A DNA stretch of 64,000 nucleotides. Source: Flavobacterium microcysteis (GTDB taxonomy: Bacteria; Bacteroidota; Bacteroidia; Flavobacteriales; Flavobacteriaceae). The notes under the pieces were generated by a model. That model saw only the letters and a list, made by a program, of their open reading frames with translations, searched no databases and had not been told where the DNA came from. Shown here one piece after another: positions 34,832 to 43,788 of this stretch. A program made the position numbers and the translations under genes. The stretch is from NCBI RefSeq assembly GCF_006385255.1, contig NZ_VFJE01000054.1, forward strand, positions 62,001 to 126,000, read 5' to 3'. Each line of letters begins with the position of its first letter. Position 1 is the stretch's first letter.

Positions 34832-35662
34832 ATGCAGCAAATATTTAATTTTATACTTAAAAACAGCAACAGGTTGCTGTTTTTGCTGCTTTTGGGCATT
34901 TCGTTAGTGCTTACCATACAATCTCATTCCTATCATCGAAGCAAGGCGGTGACTTCTGCTAATTTTATTACTGGTGGAGTCTATGAAAGAATCCATAATG
35001 TTCAGGAATATCTGAATCTAAAAACCCAGAACGAACAGCTTGCTAAAGAGAATGCGTATCTCAAAAAAATGCTTTTTAATGCTAAGGATTCTTCCGGAAT
35101 AGTAGTCAGAGATAGTTTAAAAGGTTACGGGAATATCAATATCGTTCAAGCCAAGGTCATTAAAAACTCCTATAACGTAAAAGAGAATTACCTGACATTA
35201 GATGCCGGAACTAAAGCCGGAATAAAACCAGATATGGGAGTGGTTAACAGTTTAGGAATTATCGGAATTGTAGAACACACTTCAAAAAACTATGCTACGG
35301 TTATCAGTATTTTGAATGTCAAATCAGAAATTAATGCCCGTATCAAGAAATCAAACCATTTTGGAACATTGCGCTGGGATGGAAAAAACACGGGTTACGT
35401 ACAACTAATCGATGTGCCTCGATTGGCTAATGTTCGAAAAGGAGACACGATTGTAACCGGAAATGAATCCGTTACCTTCCCTCCAAACATAAATATTGGT
35501 GTGATTGATAAGATTTATACTGACAAAGAAACAAATTACTTTACCCTGAACATACGACTTTTCAACGACATGACTAATCTTGGCCATGTATATGTGCTTG
35601 AAAATTATGAACGAAAAGAAATTGAAGAATTAGAGGCTAAAACGGAAGTAAAAAATGAATAG
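34832..35662 (+). CDS. mreC: Rod-shape-determining protein MreC
   Basis: The 276-residue protein has an N-terminal transmembrane helix (about 14-30), a periplasmic coiled coil (about 55-85, YLNLKTQNEQLAKENAYLKK) and two beta-barrel domains (about 100-265). It links MreB to PBP2 in the elongasome. Family landmarks are VKENYLTLDAGTKAGIKPDM and VVNSLGIIGIVEHTSKNYA. It starts 12 bp after mreB and overlaps mreD by 8 bp. Confidence 0.95.
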   Translation: MQQIFNFILKNSNRLLFLLLLGISLVLTIQSHSYHRSKAVTSANFITGGVYERIHNVQEYLNLKTQNEQLAKENAYLKKMLFNAKDSSGIVVRDSLKGYGNINIVQAKVIKNSYNVKENYLTLDAGTKAGIKPDMGVVNSLGIIGIVEHTSKNYATVISILNVKSEINARIKKSNHFGTLRWDGKNTGYVQLIDVPRLANVRKGDTIVTGNESVTFPPNINIGVIDKIYTDKETNYFTLNIRLFNDMTNLGHVYVLENYERKEIEELEAKTEVKNE

Positions 35663-36164
35663 TACGCTATTATTAAATATCGCCCGATTTATACTCTTGC
35701 TTGCAGCACAGGTATTGGTTTTTAATGAAATCGACTTCTGGGGTTATGTAAATCCATATCCATACATCTTATTCATTCTTCTTTATCCTGTAAATGGAAA
35801 CAGAGCCGGATTGTTACTGGCAAGTTTCTTACTGGGTATTATTATGGATATGTTTTGCGATTCCGGAGGCGTGCATGCCACTGCCTGCGTTATCCTGGCC
35901 TATGTAAGACCAACTTTCTTCAAGTTTTCTTTTGGAGTGAGTTATGAGTATCAGACTGTAAAGATTAATGACAAGCTGACTCCTGAACGGTTTTCATTTC
36001 TTTTGATTTCAGTATTTACACATCATATTATACTGTTCTTATTAGAAATTTTCAAGCTGAGTTTTATATTTAATATTTTATTGCGAACCCTGTTCAGTTC
36101 GATTTTCACATTAATACTCTGTATCGTAATTATTTATATATTTAAGCCTAACGCCAAAAGATGA
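35655..36164 (+). CDS. mreD: Rod-shape-determining protein MreD
   Basis: This 169-residue inner membrane protein has about five transmembrane helices and little conserved sequence beyond hydrophobicity. GFLLGIIMDMFCDSGGVHAT-type motifs are recognisable (here ASFLLGIIMDMFCDSGGVHA). Identification rests on these and on position between mreC and mrdA, overlapping both (8 bp and 4 bp). MreD is a membrane component of the elongasome. Confidence 0.92.
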   Translation: MNSTLLLNIARFILLLAAQVLVFNEIDFWGYVNPYPYILFILLYPVNGNRAGLLLASFLLGIIMDMFCDSGGVHATACVILAYVRPTFFKFSFGVSYEYQTVKINDKLTPERFSFLLISVFTHHIILFLLEIFKLSFIFNILLRTLFSSIFTLILCIVIIYIFKPNAKR

Positions 36165-38017
36165 GAAAAGTTCTTCTTCCAACTTTAATAATTGTATCTG
36201 CAATTGTCATTGTGGCCAGGCTTTTTTATCTTCAAATTATTGACGATTCCTTTATCAAAAAGTCTGACAATAATGCGATTAAGATAAAATACGACTATCC
36301 TGAACGTGGCTATATGTTTGACAGGAATGGTGTTCTTTTGGTTGCAAACCAGCCCTCTTATGATGTCATGGTTATCCCAAAAGATGTTAAGGATATTGAT
36401 ATTCCGGAATTCTGTAAGCTTTTAAAGATTACACAAGAAGAATACGAAACCAAAATCAAAAAAGCGACCATCTATAGTCCAAGACTTCCGTCTGTATTCT
36501 TACCTCAACTAAACAAAAAGGAATATGCCGGCTTTCAGGAAAAAATCAGAAAATACCCGGGATTCTATATACAGAAACGTTCGCTCAGGGATTATCAGGT
36601 CAATGCTGCTGCCAATGTTTTTGGATATATCGCACAAGTAAACGATGCCATCATCAAGAAGAATCCGTACTACAAAAGTGGTGATTTAATTGGAAAGCAA
36701 GGTGTTGAAGAAGTCTATGAAGAATTTCTTCGTGGGACTAAGGGAGTAAAATACATCCAGAAAGACCGTTTTAACCGTGATATTGGTTCGTATAAAGAAG
36801 GTATTTATGACACGATTGCCGTACAAGGTGAAGATGTTACGCTTTCATTAGACATCGAGCTTCAAAAATACGGTGAGTCGCTGATGATAAACAAGCGTGG
36901 TGGAATTGTTGCCTTAGAACCAAAAACAGGAGAAATTCTAGCTTTGGTTTCTGCACCATCGTATGACCCTGCTATTTTGGTGGGAAGAGACCGTTCGAAA
37001 AATTATTTAAAACTTAGTCAGGACACACTTGCCATGCCTTTGTTTGACCGAGGACTTTTAGCTGAATATCCGCCCGGATCGCCTTTCAAAATCATGACAG
37101 GACTAATTGGCTTACAGGAAGAAGTTATTGACGAGAATATGACTTTCCATTGTAGTCATGGGTTTTCCTATGGTCGTGGCGCCTTTATGAAATGTCACGA
37201 TGCCGGCGATAATAATCTTCATACCGGAATCGCACATTCTTGCAATACCTATTTTGCGAATGTTTTCATGAGAACGATTAACAAATATCCAAAACCTACT
37301 TATGGTGTTGATGCATGGAGTAATCACTTAAAGAGTTTTGGATTAGGAAACTTTATGGGTTATGACCTTCCGGCAGGAAGAAAAGGACATATTCCGGATT
37401 CAAGATATTATAAGCGCTGGTATCCAAATGGAGGCTGGAGAAGTACAACTATTGTTTCCAATTCTATTGGTCAGGGAGAAGTTTCTACTACTCCGATACA
37501 ATTAGCGAATATGATGGCAGCTGTGGCTAATGAAGGCTACTATTATACGCCTCATATCATCAAGAAAATCAAGAATCACACGATTGATAAAAAGTATACG
37601 ACCAAGCATGTCACTACTGTTGACAAACAGTATTTCAAGCCTGTAATCGAAGGTCTTTTTGCTGTTTATAATGAAGGAACCGCTCGTTCTCTAAGAGTAG
37701 AAGGAATCGATATTTGTGGAAAAACAGGAACGGCAGAAAATAAAACAAAAATTAATGGCGTAACTACACAGCTTACTGACCACTCTATTTTTGTTGCCTT
37801 TGCGCCAAAAGACAATCCAAAAATTGCCATTGCCGTGTTCGTAGAAAACGGATATTGGGGAGCACGTTGGGCTGGACCAATTGCCAGTTTAATGTTGGAA
37901 AAATACCTTCGTGGAAAAATTACGCGTACTGACTTAGAGAAACGAATGCTGGAAGGAAGCCTTCAAAGTGAATATGCAAAAGTAACCAGCGGCCAGCCAT
38001 TCCGAATAAATCAATAA
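36161..38017 (+). CDS. mrdA: Penicillin-binding protein 2 (class B transpeptidase)
   Basis: This 618-residue protein has an N-terminal membrane anchor (about 5-25), a pedestal/dimerisation domain (about 50-215) and a transpeptidase domain (about 245-600). The catalytic Ser is S307 in GSPFK (K310), followed by S360-C-N362 and K521-T-G. It cross-links peptidoglycan during elongation with the glycosyltransferase RodA, encoded next. It overlaps mreD by four bases (ATGA). Confidence 0.97.
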   Translation: MRKVLLPTLIIVSAIVIVARLFYLQIIDDSFIKKSDNNAIKIKYDYPERGYMFDRNGVLLVANQPSYDVMVIPKDVKDIDIPEFCKLLKITQEEYETKIKKATIYSPRLPSVFLPQLNKKEYAGFQEKIRKYPGFYIQKRSLRDYQVNAAANVFGYIAQVNDAIIKKNPYYKSGDLIGKQGVEEVYEEFLRGTKGVKYIQKDRFNRDIGSYKEGIYDTIAVQGEDVTLSLDIELQKYGESLMINKRGGIVALEPKTGEILALVSAPSYDPAILVGRDRSKNYLKLSQDTLAMPLFDRGLLAEYPPGSPFKIMTGLIGLQEEVIDENMTFHCSHGFSYGRGAFMKCHDAGDNNLHTGIAHSCNTYFANVFMRTINKYPKPTYGVDAWSNHLKSFGLGNFMGYDLPAGRKGHIPDSRYYKRWYPNGGWRSTTIVSNSIGQGEVSTTPIQLANMMAAVANEGYYYTPHIIKKIKNHTIDKKYTTKHVTTVDKQYFKPVIEGLFAVYNEGTARSLRVEGIDICGKTGTAENKTKINGVTTQLTDHSIFVAFAPKDNPKIAIAVFVENGYWGARWAGPIASLMLEKYLRGKITRTDLEKRMLEGSLQSEYAKVTSGQPFRINQ

Positions 38018-38024
38018 ATAGTAA

Positions 38025-39278
38025 ATGAAAAACCAAAGCGTAACAAGTAATATCGACTGGATTACCATACTCCTGTTTATCACCTTGGTAATCATGGGAT
38101 GGCTCAACATTTACTCTGCTTCATTGCCATTGGAGCAGACCTCTATTTTTGATATCAGTCAGATTTACGGAAAGCAGATTCTTTTTATCTGTCTTACCGT
38201 TCCTTTGGTCTTGGTCGTTCTTACGGTCGATGCCAAAATTTATGAGAAATACGCTTTTGTCTTTTATATTATCGGATTAGTGTCCTTACTCGGACTTTTT
38301 GTTTTTGGAAAAACCATTAAGGGACAGACCAACTGGTATAGTATAGGTGGTTTTACCTTGCAGCCTTCAGAATTCGTCAAGACTTCAACAGCCTTGCTTT
38401 TGGCAAAATACCTGAGTGATGTTCAGGTTAACCTGAAAAACTTTAACGACCAGTTAAAGGCTTTTGCCATTATGGGCGTTCCGTTATTGCTTATTTTGCT
38501 TCATGACACAGGAACAGCAATGATTTTTGTTGCCCTGATTTTTGTATTGTATCGTGAAGGATTGCCTGCTTGGTATTTATGGACCGGATTCCTGGCCGTA
38601 CTTTTATTTTTTATGTCACTGCTTATTGAGCCGCACTTTGTCTTGCTTATAGCTTTGGTCGTTATACTCGTCCAATTCATACTCTCCAAAAGAATCAACA
38701 GAAATCCATTAGCCTCATCAATTATTTTTGTTCTGATTGCCGGTTTTACCTACTCTGTAGATTTTGTGTATGACAATGTACTTGAAGCCCACCAGAAGGA
38801 CAGGATTAATGTATTATTCGGGCAAAATGTCGACATGAAAAATGAAGGATATAACCTTAATCAATCAATGATTGCTATTGGTTCAGGTGGATGGTTTGGA
38901 AAAGGCTTTTTAGAAGGTACTCAAACCAAAGGTGGCTTTGTTCCTGAACAGCACACCGATTATATCTTTACAACGGTTGGAGAAGAATGGGGATTTATAG
39001 GTGCTGTTATCGTAATAGCGTTATTCGTATTTCTTTTCTTGCGTATTATTTATTTAGCCGAAAACCAGAAGACTAAATTCAGCCGGGTTTATGGCTATTG
39101 TGTCGCTACCTTCCTGTTTGCCCACTTCTTTGTAAATATTACGATGTTGATTAGGCTATTCCCAACAATTGGAGTGCCATTGCCTTTCTTCTCCTATGGA
39201 GGATCGAGCCTTTTTGCCTTCAGTATCCTGCTATTTATTTTTATTAAGATGGATGCGAATAAGGTAAATGAATGGTAA
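38025..39278 (+). CDS. rodA: Rod-shape-determining glycosyltransferase RodA
   Basis: This 417-residue SEDS-family membrane protein polymerises lipid II into glycan strands with PBP2. About ten helices are visible. The SEDS motifs are QPSEFVKTSTALLLAKYLS, GWFGKGFLEGTQTKGGFVPE, HTDYIFTTVGEEWGFIGA and the C-terminal FPTIGVPLPFFSYGGSSLFA. It starts 7 bp after mrdA and ends the elongasome operon, 4 bp before the convergent nuclease gene. Confidence 0.97.
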   Translation: MKNQSVTSNIDWITILLFITLVIMGWLNIYSASLPLEQTSIFDISQIYGKQILFICLTVPLVLVVLTVDAKIYEKYAFVFYIIGLVSLLGLFVFGKTIKGQTNWYSIGGFTLQPSEFVKTSTALLLAKYLSDVQVNLKNFNDQLKAFAIMGVPLLLILLHDTGTAMIFVALIFVLYREGLPAWYLWTGFLAVLLFFMSLLIEPHFVLLIALVVILVQFILSKRINRNPLASSIIFVLIAGFTYSVDFVYDNVLEAHQKDRINVLFGQNVDMKNEGYNLNQSMIAIGSGGWFGKGFLEGTQTKGGFVPEQHTDYIFTTVGEEWGFIGAVIVIALFVFLFLRIIYLAENQKTKFSRVYGYCVATFLFAHFFVNITMLIRLFPTIGVPLPFFSYGGSSLFAFSILLFIFIKMDANKVNEW

Positions 39279-39282
39279 AGTC

Positions 39283-40119
39283 TTAAAAGCTCCAGGCTTT
39301 GTAATCGTTACTTTTTTCTAATTTATTTTCTATAGCATCAGGCAATACGGGAAAGAAATCTATACCGGTCATACGCTCAATTTCATCAACAGGCACAACA
39401 AATTCATACAATGGTTTTGAGCTGTTTTCATGCGGCACCAAAAAGCCAATCATTCTATATTGTCCGTTGTCAACATCCAAAAGGACTTTATAAAAATAGT
39501 TTGGCACGGCTACCTTTTCATTTCCAATAGTTTTTAATCCATCAGACAGCACACCTCCGGTTACTACATAAATCCCATCGTATTTATCAGCCCAGTAGCG
39601 TATTTTCTGTTCCAATCTATTCCATACACCGGCATTGAAATCTTTTTTCTGCGGAGAAATATTAGAGGTATAAAAAGTATCGTCAAAAGCCTGCTTTGAA
39701 AATTTCATATCGCCTGCCGGACACAAATGCCCTTTATCATAGCCTGAATTTTTATAGTTCTTCCAATCTGCCGAACCTGTTTTTACCAAAGGATCTTGTA
39801 TAAAAAAGGGTCTTTTATAATCAGATTTTCTTGCATTAAAGGCTTTGGCTTCATAGAATACCCATTCTGCTTGTTCGTATTTTTCGTAATACGACAATGT
39901 AAAATTTGGATGTACTACCAGTTGCTTCGTAGTGGATGTAGGCAAATATTCCTCTTTTATAATCGGGTCTTCAGCTACAATTACATCTTCTTTTGGCTCA
40001 GGAATTGAAATTTCTGAAGTTTTCTTATCGCCAGTCGTTTTTAGGTTGTTGCTCTTTAAAAAATATACAATTGCAACAAGCACTGATACTATTGCATATA
40101 AAACGGTTTTTTTAGTCAT
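39283..40119 (-). CDS. Membrane-anchored DNA/RNA non-specific endonuclease
   Basis: The 278-residue protein has a single N-terminal hydrophobic segment (about 5-22), then an acidic linker, then an NUC1-type beta-beta-alpha-metal nuclease domain (about 70-270). The catalytic motif is DKGHLCPAGDM, where the family usually has DRGH; the general-base His is kept. The metal-binding Asn follows in NAGVWNRLEQKIR, with SNISPQ just before. It is most likely anchored in or released from the inner membrane facing the periplasm, acting on extracellular nucleic acid. It is transcribed alone, convergent with rodA. Confidence 0.93.
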   Translation of the reverse strand: MTKKTVLYAIVSVLVAIVYFLKSNNLKTTGDKKTSEISIPEPKEDVIVAEDPIIKEEYLPTSTTKQLVVHPNFTLSYYEKYEQAEWVFYEAKAFNARKSDYKRPFFIQDPLVKTGSADWKNYKNSGYDKGHLCPAGDMKFSKQAFDDTFYTSNISPQKKDFNAGVWNRLEQKIRYWADKYDGIYVVTGGVLSDGLKTIGNEKVAVPNYFYKVLLDVDNGQYRMIGFLVPHENSSKPLYEFVVPVDEIERMTGIDFFPVLPDAIENKLEKSNDYKAWSF

Positions 40120-40210
40120 TTATCGAAATCTGTGTTATATTTTTATTTTTCAGAATGGTGTTTGTTATATTTACCAGCAAACGAAATCGCTAACTAAATT
40201 ACAATTATTT

Positions 40211-40735
40211 ATGAAAGCCAAAATTATTTTAACCTCAATTTTATGTGCGGCAATTCAAACACTATCTGCCCAAGAAAATCATGAAACTCCAGCAGCAGTT
40301 AAAGATTCTGCAGCTATAACGGCAACAGTGCAAGAGCCAATAGTAACACAGGCTCAGCTCGAAGAAAAGGCAAAAGCTGAAGAAAAAGCATTAAAAGAAG
40401 CTGAAAAGAAAGCCAAAGAATTCGAAAAAGAACAGCGCAAGTTTGAAAAAGCTCAAAAAGAAATGGAACGTGAAAAGAATGATTTTGAAAAAAGACAGAA
40501 AAAAATCCTTTCTGCAGAAAAGGACGTTTTAAAAGCAAAGACAAGACTTGCCAATGAGAAAAAATCTTTGGAGAAAAACAAAGTCAAACTGGATAAAAAG
40601 AAAGGCAAAGGCAAGCTTACTCCAATTGAAATCCAGGAAGAAGAAATCAAGATCAGCAAACAGGAAGTAAAAATCAAAGAACTGGAGCTAAAAGTCCAAA
40701 ATGAAGAAGCTGACCTCATCAAAGTAAGATCCTAA
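40211..40735 (+). CDS. Exported coiled-coil protein of unknown function
   Basis: I chose the ATG at 40211 (174 residues); the longer frame runs antisense through the nuclease gene. The signal peptide is MKAKIILTSILCAAIQTLSAQ. The mature protein is Ala/Glu/Lys-rich, with almost continuous heptad structure from about residue 50 to 174 (LEEKAKAEEKALKEAEKKAK and similar). No family or catalytic feature is apparent. Such proteins are common periplasmic proteins of flavobacteria. A terminator follows. Confidence 0.75.
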   Translation: MKAKIILTSILCAAIQTLSAQENHETPAAVKDSAAITATVQEPIVTQAQLEEKAKAEEKALKEAEKKAKEFEKEQRKFEKAQKEMEREKNDFEKRQKKILSAEKDVLKAKTRLANEKKSLEKNKVKLDKKKGKGKLTPIEIQEEEIKISKQEVKIKELELKVQNEEADLIKVRS

Positions 40736-40742
40736 AAACAAA

Positions 40743-40767
40743 AAACCGCCAGAAGGCGGTTTTTTTA
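40743..40767. terminator. Bidirectional intrinsic terminator
   Basis: The stem aaaccgcc / ggcggttt with loop agaa is flanked by A-run and T-run. It sits between the convergent coiled-coil gene and the type IX secretion cassette. Confidence 0.9.
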
Positions 40768-42813
40768 TATTCCTTTAATGACAAATTCACTACGTCTATT
40801 TAATTCGTGCTGTTCTTCTGAACAGGATTCTTCCGGTATGCATTTTACTATCTGTACCGTTTCGCCATAACCACGTGAAAAAATCCTGCTGTTTGGTATG
40901 CCCTGCTCTATAAAATATTCTCTTGTAGAAGCAGCCCTTTTGTCGGATAAATCAAGATTGTATTTGTTATTACCTCGTACATCAGTATGTGAACCTATTT
41001 CTACTACCATATCCGGATATTTTTTCATCAAGGCGATTACCTTATTTAATATGGGTTTAGACTCTTTACGGATATACCATAAGTCATAATCAAAGTAAAT
41101 AGGTTCTGTTTTAATCAGCAACCTGTCTTTATCTCTTACTACATCTTTCTCATCCGCCAGAAGCTTTTCAATACGTTTCTTTTTATTGACTTCAGCCAAT
41201 TCCTTTTCTTTTTGCTTTGCTACTTCATCATCCTTTTTCTTTTGTTGCAAGGCAATTTCCTGTTCTTGTTTTATCGCTGCTACCGATTTTAACGGCATAG
41301 AAGCATCGTTGTTTTTATTCCTTTCCTTGGATAATTTCAAACTTCTGGAATTATCAGTATACTTCTCTTTGGATGCCAAAACCGTATAAGCAGATTCACA
41401 GGCTGCATCAAAAAGGAACTTCCCATCTGCCGCAGTAATTTTTCTTTGGATTTCTATTTTCTCTGAGTTTTGTAGCACAACCAAAGCTCCTTCTAAAGGC
41501 AATTTTGTAATTTCATCTGTAATCACACCTGAAATCAACTGTTTGCAATCTTCAATAACTAACGGTTTGATTTCATTGATCTGATAGATATCATCATTCC
41601 CTTTGCCTCCTGTTCGGTTTGAAGAAAAATAACCTTCTTTTGTATCCGGGTCAATAGTAAAAGCAAAATCATCATATTCTGAATTGACAGGAAAACCAAC
41701 ATTTATTGGTTTTGAAAATTCGCCATTGTTCTTAGCAGATACAAATACATCCAACGAGCCAAATCCTACATGACCATCAGATGAAAAATAAAGCTTGCCA
41801 TCTTTTGAAATAAAAGGAAATTGCTCTTTGTGTATCGTATTTATATCGGAACCTAGGTTTACTGGCGTGCTAAATTTTCCTTCGTTAATATCTACAGAAA
41901 AGATATCGAAAGAACCCTTGCTTCCCGGCATATCCGAAGCAAAATAAAGTGTCTGTTCATCTGGACTTAAAGCAGGATGTTCTGTGGAATAATCATCGCT
42001 ATTGAATGGTAATGATTTTATGTTCTTCCATTCTCCATCTTCAAATTCAGCGCTAAAAATCTGCAAGTGCGAAACTTTTTTCTGGTCCTTTCCTTTTTTT
42101 CCATTGTTAAAGTTGTTTCTGGTAAAATACATTTTTTTACCATCTTTGGTAAAGACAGCATTCGATTCATGCATTTTAGTATTTATCGAATTGGAAAAGT
42201 CTTTTGCTATCGAATCGCCTTTTTTTACATTCTCAATTGGAATTATATGCAAATCCAAATAGTTTTCATTATTCCATTTATAGACTTTACTGTCTTTTCT
42301 AGGCGATGAATAAATCAAATCCGAGCCTCTTCTGACTGCTCCGAAATCTGAGTTTTTGGTATTGATTTCCAGATTTTTGATTTCAAAACGATTTCCTAAT
42401 GCTGCAATATTTTCCAGAATTGCTAGCTGTTTATCAAATGCTGCAACTTCATCCGTTTTACCATTAAGATCTATCCTACTCCGTATTAAAGCATTGGCTT
42501 CCTCATATTTCCCTATTGCTTTTAACGAATGCATGTATCGGAAATAATAATCTTCTCCAAAATCGGCACTATAATTCTTTAAAAGAAAACGATACCATCT
42601 TTCGGCATTTTTTAGGTCATTGGTATAATAATAAGCGTTCGCCAGATTGCTTACAACTTCAAAACTATGATTGTCTTTAATAATGTTCTCATATAACGGA
42701 ATGGCTTCGCTATAGAATGTCCTTTCAAAATAAGCATTTGCTTTTTTTAAATCCTGCGCATTCCCATTCTGAAGACTAAGAATGACAATTAGCGTATACA
42801 CTATTTTTTTCAT
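40765..42813 (-). CDS. OmpA-family protein with TPR, PD40 and regulatory-like domains (PorE-like)
   Basis: I chose the ATG at 42813 (682 residues), which starts the signal peptide MKKIVYTLIVILSLQNGNAQ. The order of domains is N-terminal TPRs (about 20-130), PD40/WD40-like propeller repeats (about 160-420, for example LSPDEQTLYFASDMPGSKGS and ISKDGKLYFSSDGHVGFGSL), a carboxypeptidase-regulatory-like domain (about 425-510), a coiled coil, and a C-terminal OmpA peptidoglycan-binding domain (about 575-682, VEIGSHTDVRGNNKYNLDLS, then DKRA). This is the architecture of PorE, which anchors the type IX machinery to peptidoglycan. Paralogues of this type often accompany PorP/SprF genes. It starts 10 bp after the PorP/SprF gene. 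Confidence 0.88.
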   Translation of the reverse strand: MKKIVYTLIVILSLQNGNAQDLKKANAYFERTFYSEAIPLYENIIKDNHSFEVVSNLANAYYYTNDLKNAERWYRFLLKNYSADFGEDYYFRYMHSLKAIGKYEEANALIRSRIDLNGKTDEVAAFDKQLAILENIAALGNRFEIKNLEINTKNSDFGAVRRGSDLIYSSPRKDSKVYKWNNENYLDLHIIPIENVKKGDSIAKDFSNSINTKMHESNAVFTKDGKKMYFTRNNFNNGKKGKDQKKVSHLQIFSAEFEDGEWKNIKSLPFNSDDYSTEHPALSPDEQTLYFASDMPGSKGSFDIFSVDINEGKFSTPVNLGSDINTIHKEQFPFISKDGKLYFSSDGHVGFGSLDVFVSAKNNGEFSKPINVGFPVNSEYDDFAFTIDPDTKEGYFSSNRTGGKGNDDIYQINEIKPLVIEDCKQLISGVITDEITKLPLEGALVVLQNSEKIEIQRKITAADGKFLFDAACESAYTVLASKEKYTDNSRSLKLSKERNKNNDASMPLKSVAAIKQEQEIALQQKKKDDEVAKQKEKELAEVNKKKRIEKLLADEKDVVRDKDRLLIKTEPIYFDYDLWYIRKESKPILNKVIALMKKYPDMVVEIGSHTDVRGNNKYNLDLSDKRAASTREYFIEQGIPNSRIFSRGYGETVQIVKCIPEESCSEEQHELNRRSEFVIKGI

Positions 42814-42823
42814 GGTTCCCATT

Positions 42824-43759
42824 TTAAAAAAATCTTGGAGACTTGTCATATCCTTTTTTCATAAAGTTCAGGTCAAACAGCAAAAACACTTCGTGCGTTC
42901 CTGAATTGAATTGTCCTAAATTGGTTGTGGTATAATCATACGCATATCCTATTCTTAAATCGGGCGTGACTTTTACATTAAGCAATCCACAGACAGCGTC
43001 ATCAAGCCTATAGGAAACACCCAGCTCAAACTTATCATACAATAAAATATTTGCAGAAACATCAACCACACCCGGAGCGCCTTTAACTCCTTTTGCCATA
43101 AAGGATGGTTTTAATTTCAGGTCTTCGTTGATCTGGAAAACATAACCTCCGGTAAAAAAAACATGGACATTTTCAGAGCCAAAACGGTTTATTCCCTGTC
43201 GTTCTTCAAGATGTTTTGTATTCAGAAGATTGGGAGTTGACAATCCGACATAGTAGTTATCTGTAAAATAAAACGCCCCGATACCAAGGTTTGGGAAAAC
43301 GCTATTGATATTTTGGGCAAAAGCCGGATCAGTACCGTTCGAGCCGCTTTCCAACACAAAACCATTAAAGTTAGTTTCAAAAATAGTCACACCAGCTTTT
43401 ATTCCTAAAGACAGCCTGTGCTTGCTATTCAATTGCAGTACATAAGCAAAATCTCCGAATATATTGTTTTCTTTCTTTGCTCCGTCACCTATATCATCCG
43501 AAATAAAAGAAAGTCCGAGCTCAACATTTTTGCTTGCCGGCATATGTCCAAAAAAGGTAAATGTTTTGGGAGCTCCAACAGCACCTACCCATTGTGTTCT
43601 GTACAATCCACCTAAATTCAGTACTTCTGGTGTTGCCGTTGCATAAGCCGGATTCACTACACTTAAATTATACATATAATGAGTGTATTGAGGATCCTGC
43701 TGGGCCACTGCTTTATTTAAAAAGCCTGTAAAAAGTATAAGGAGTAATATTTTTTTCAT
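42824..43759 (-). CDS. PorP/SprF-family type IX secretion membrane protein
   Basis: The 311-residue outer membrane barrel has signal peptide MKKILLLILFTGFLNKAVAQ. The family start is QDPQYTHYMYNLSVVNPAYA, followed by LNLGGLYRTQWVGAVGAPKT, and the last segment is LRIGYAYDYTTTNLGQFNSG. SprF of F. johnsoniae is required for secretion of SprB, a protein with a type B C-terminal domain, and PorP/SprF paralogues usually pair with such cargo. Here the upstream gene encodes exactly that kind of cargo, 29 bp away, and the downstream gene a PorE-like protein. Confidence 0.92.
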   Translation of the reverse strand: MKKILLLILFTGFLNKAVAQQDPQYTHYMYNLSVVNPAYATATPEVLNLGGLYRTQWVGAVGAPKTFTFFGHMPASKNVELGLSFISDDIGDGAKKENNIFGDFAYVLQLNSKHRLSLGIKAGVTIFETNFNGFVLESGSNGTDPAFAQNINSVFPNLGIGAFYFTDNYYVGLSTPNLLNTKHLEERQGINRFGSENVHVFFTGGYVFQINEDLKLKPSFMAKGVKGAPGVVDVSANILLYDKFELGVSYRLDDAVCGLLNVKVTPDLRIGYAYDYTTTNLGQFNSGTHEVFLLFDLNFMKKGYDKSPRFF

Positions 43760-43788
43760 CTGGTTCCGATTAAATAATGATTGGACTA

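Noticed and set aside
39932..40210. Extended start of the coiled-coil protein gene
   Set aside because: The longer frame is antisense to the nuclease N-terminus. The ATG at 40211 starts a proper signal peptide.
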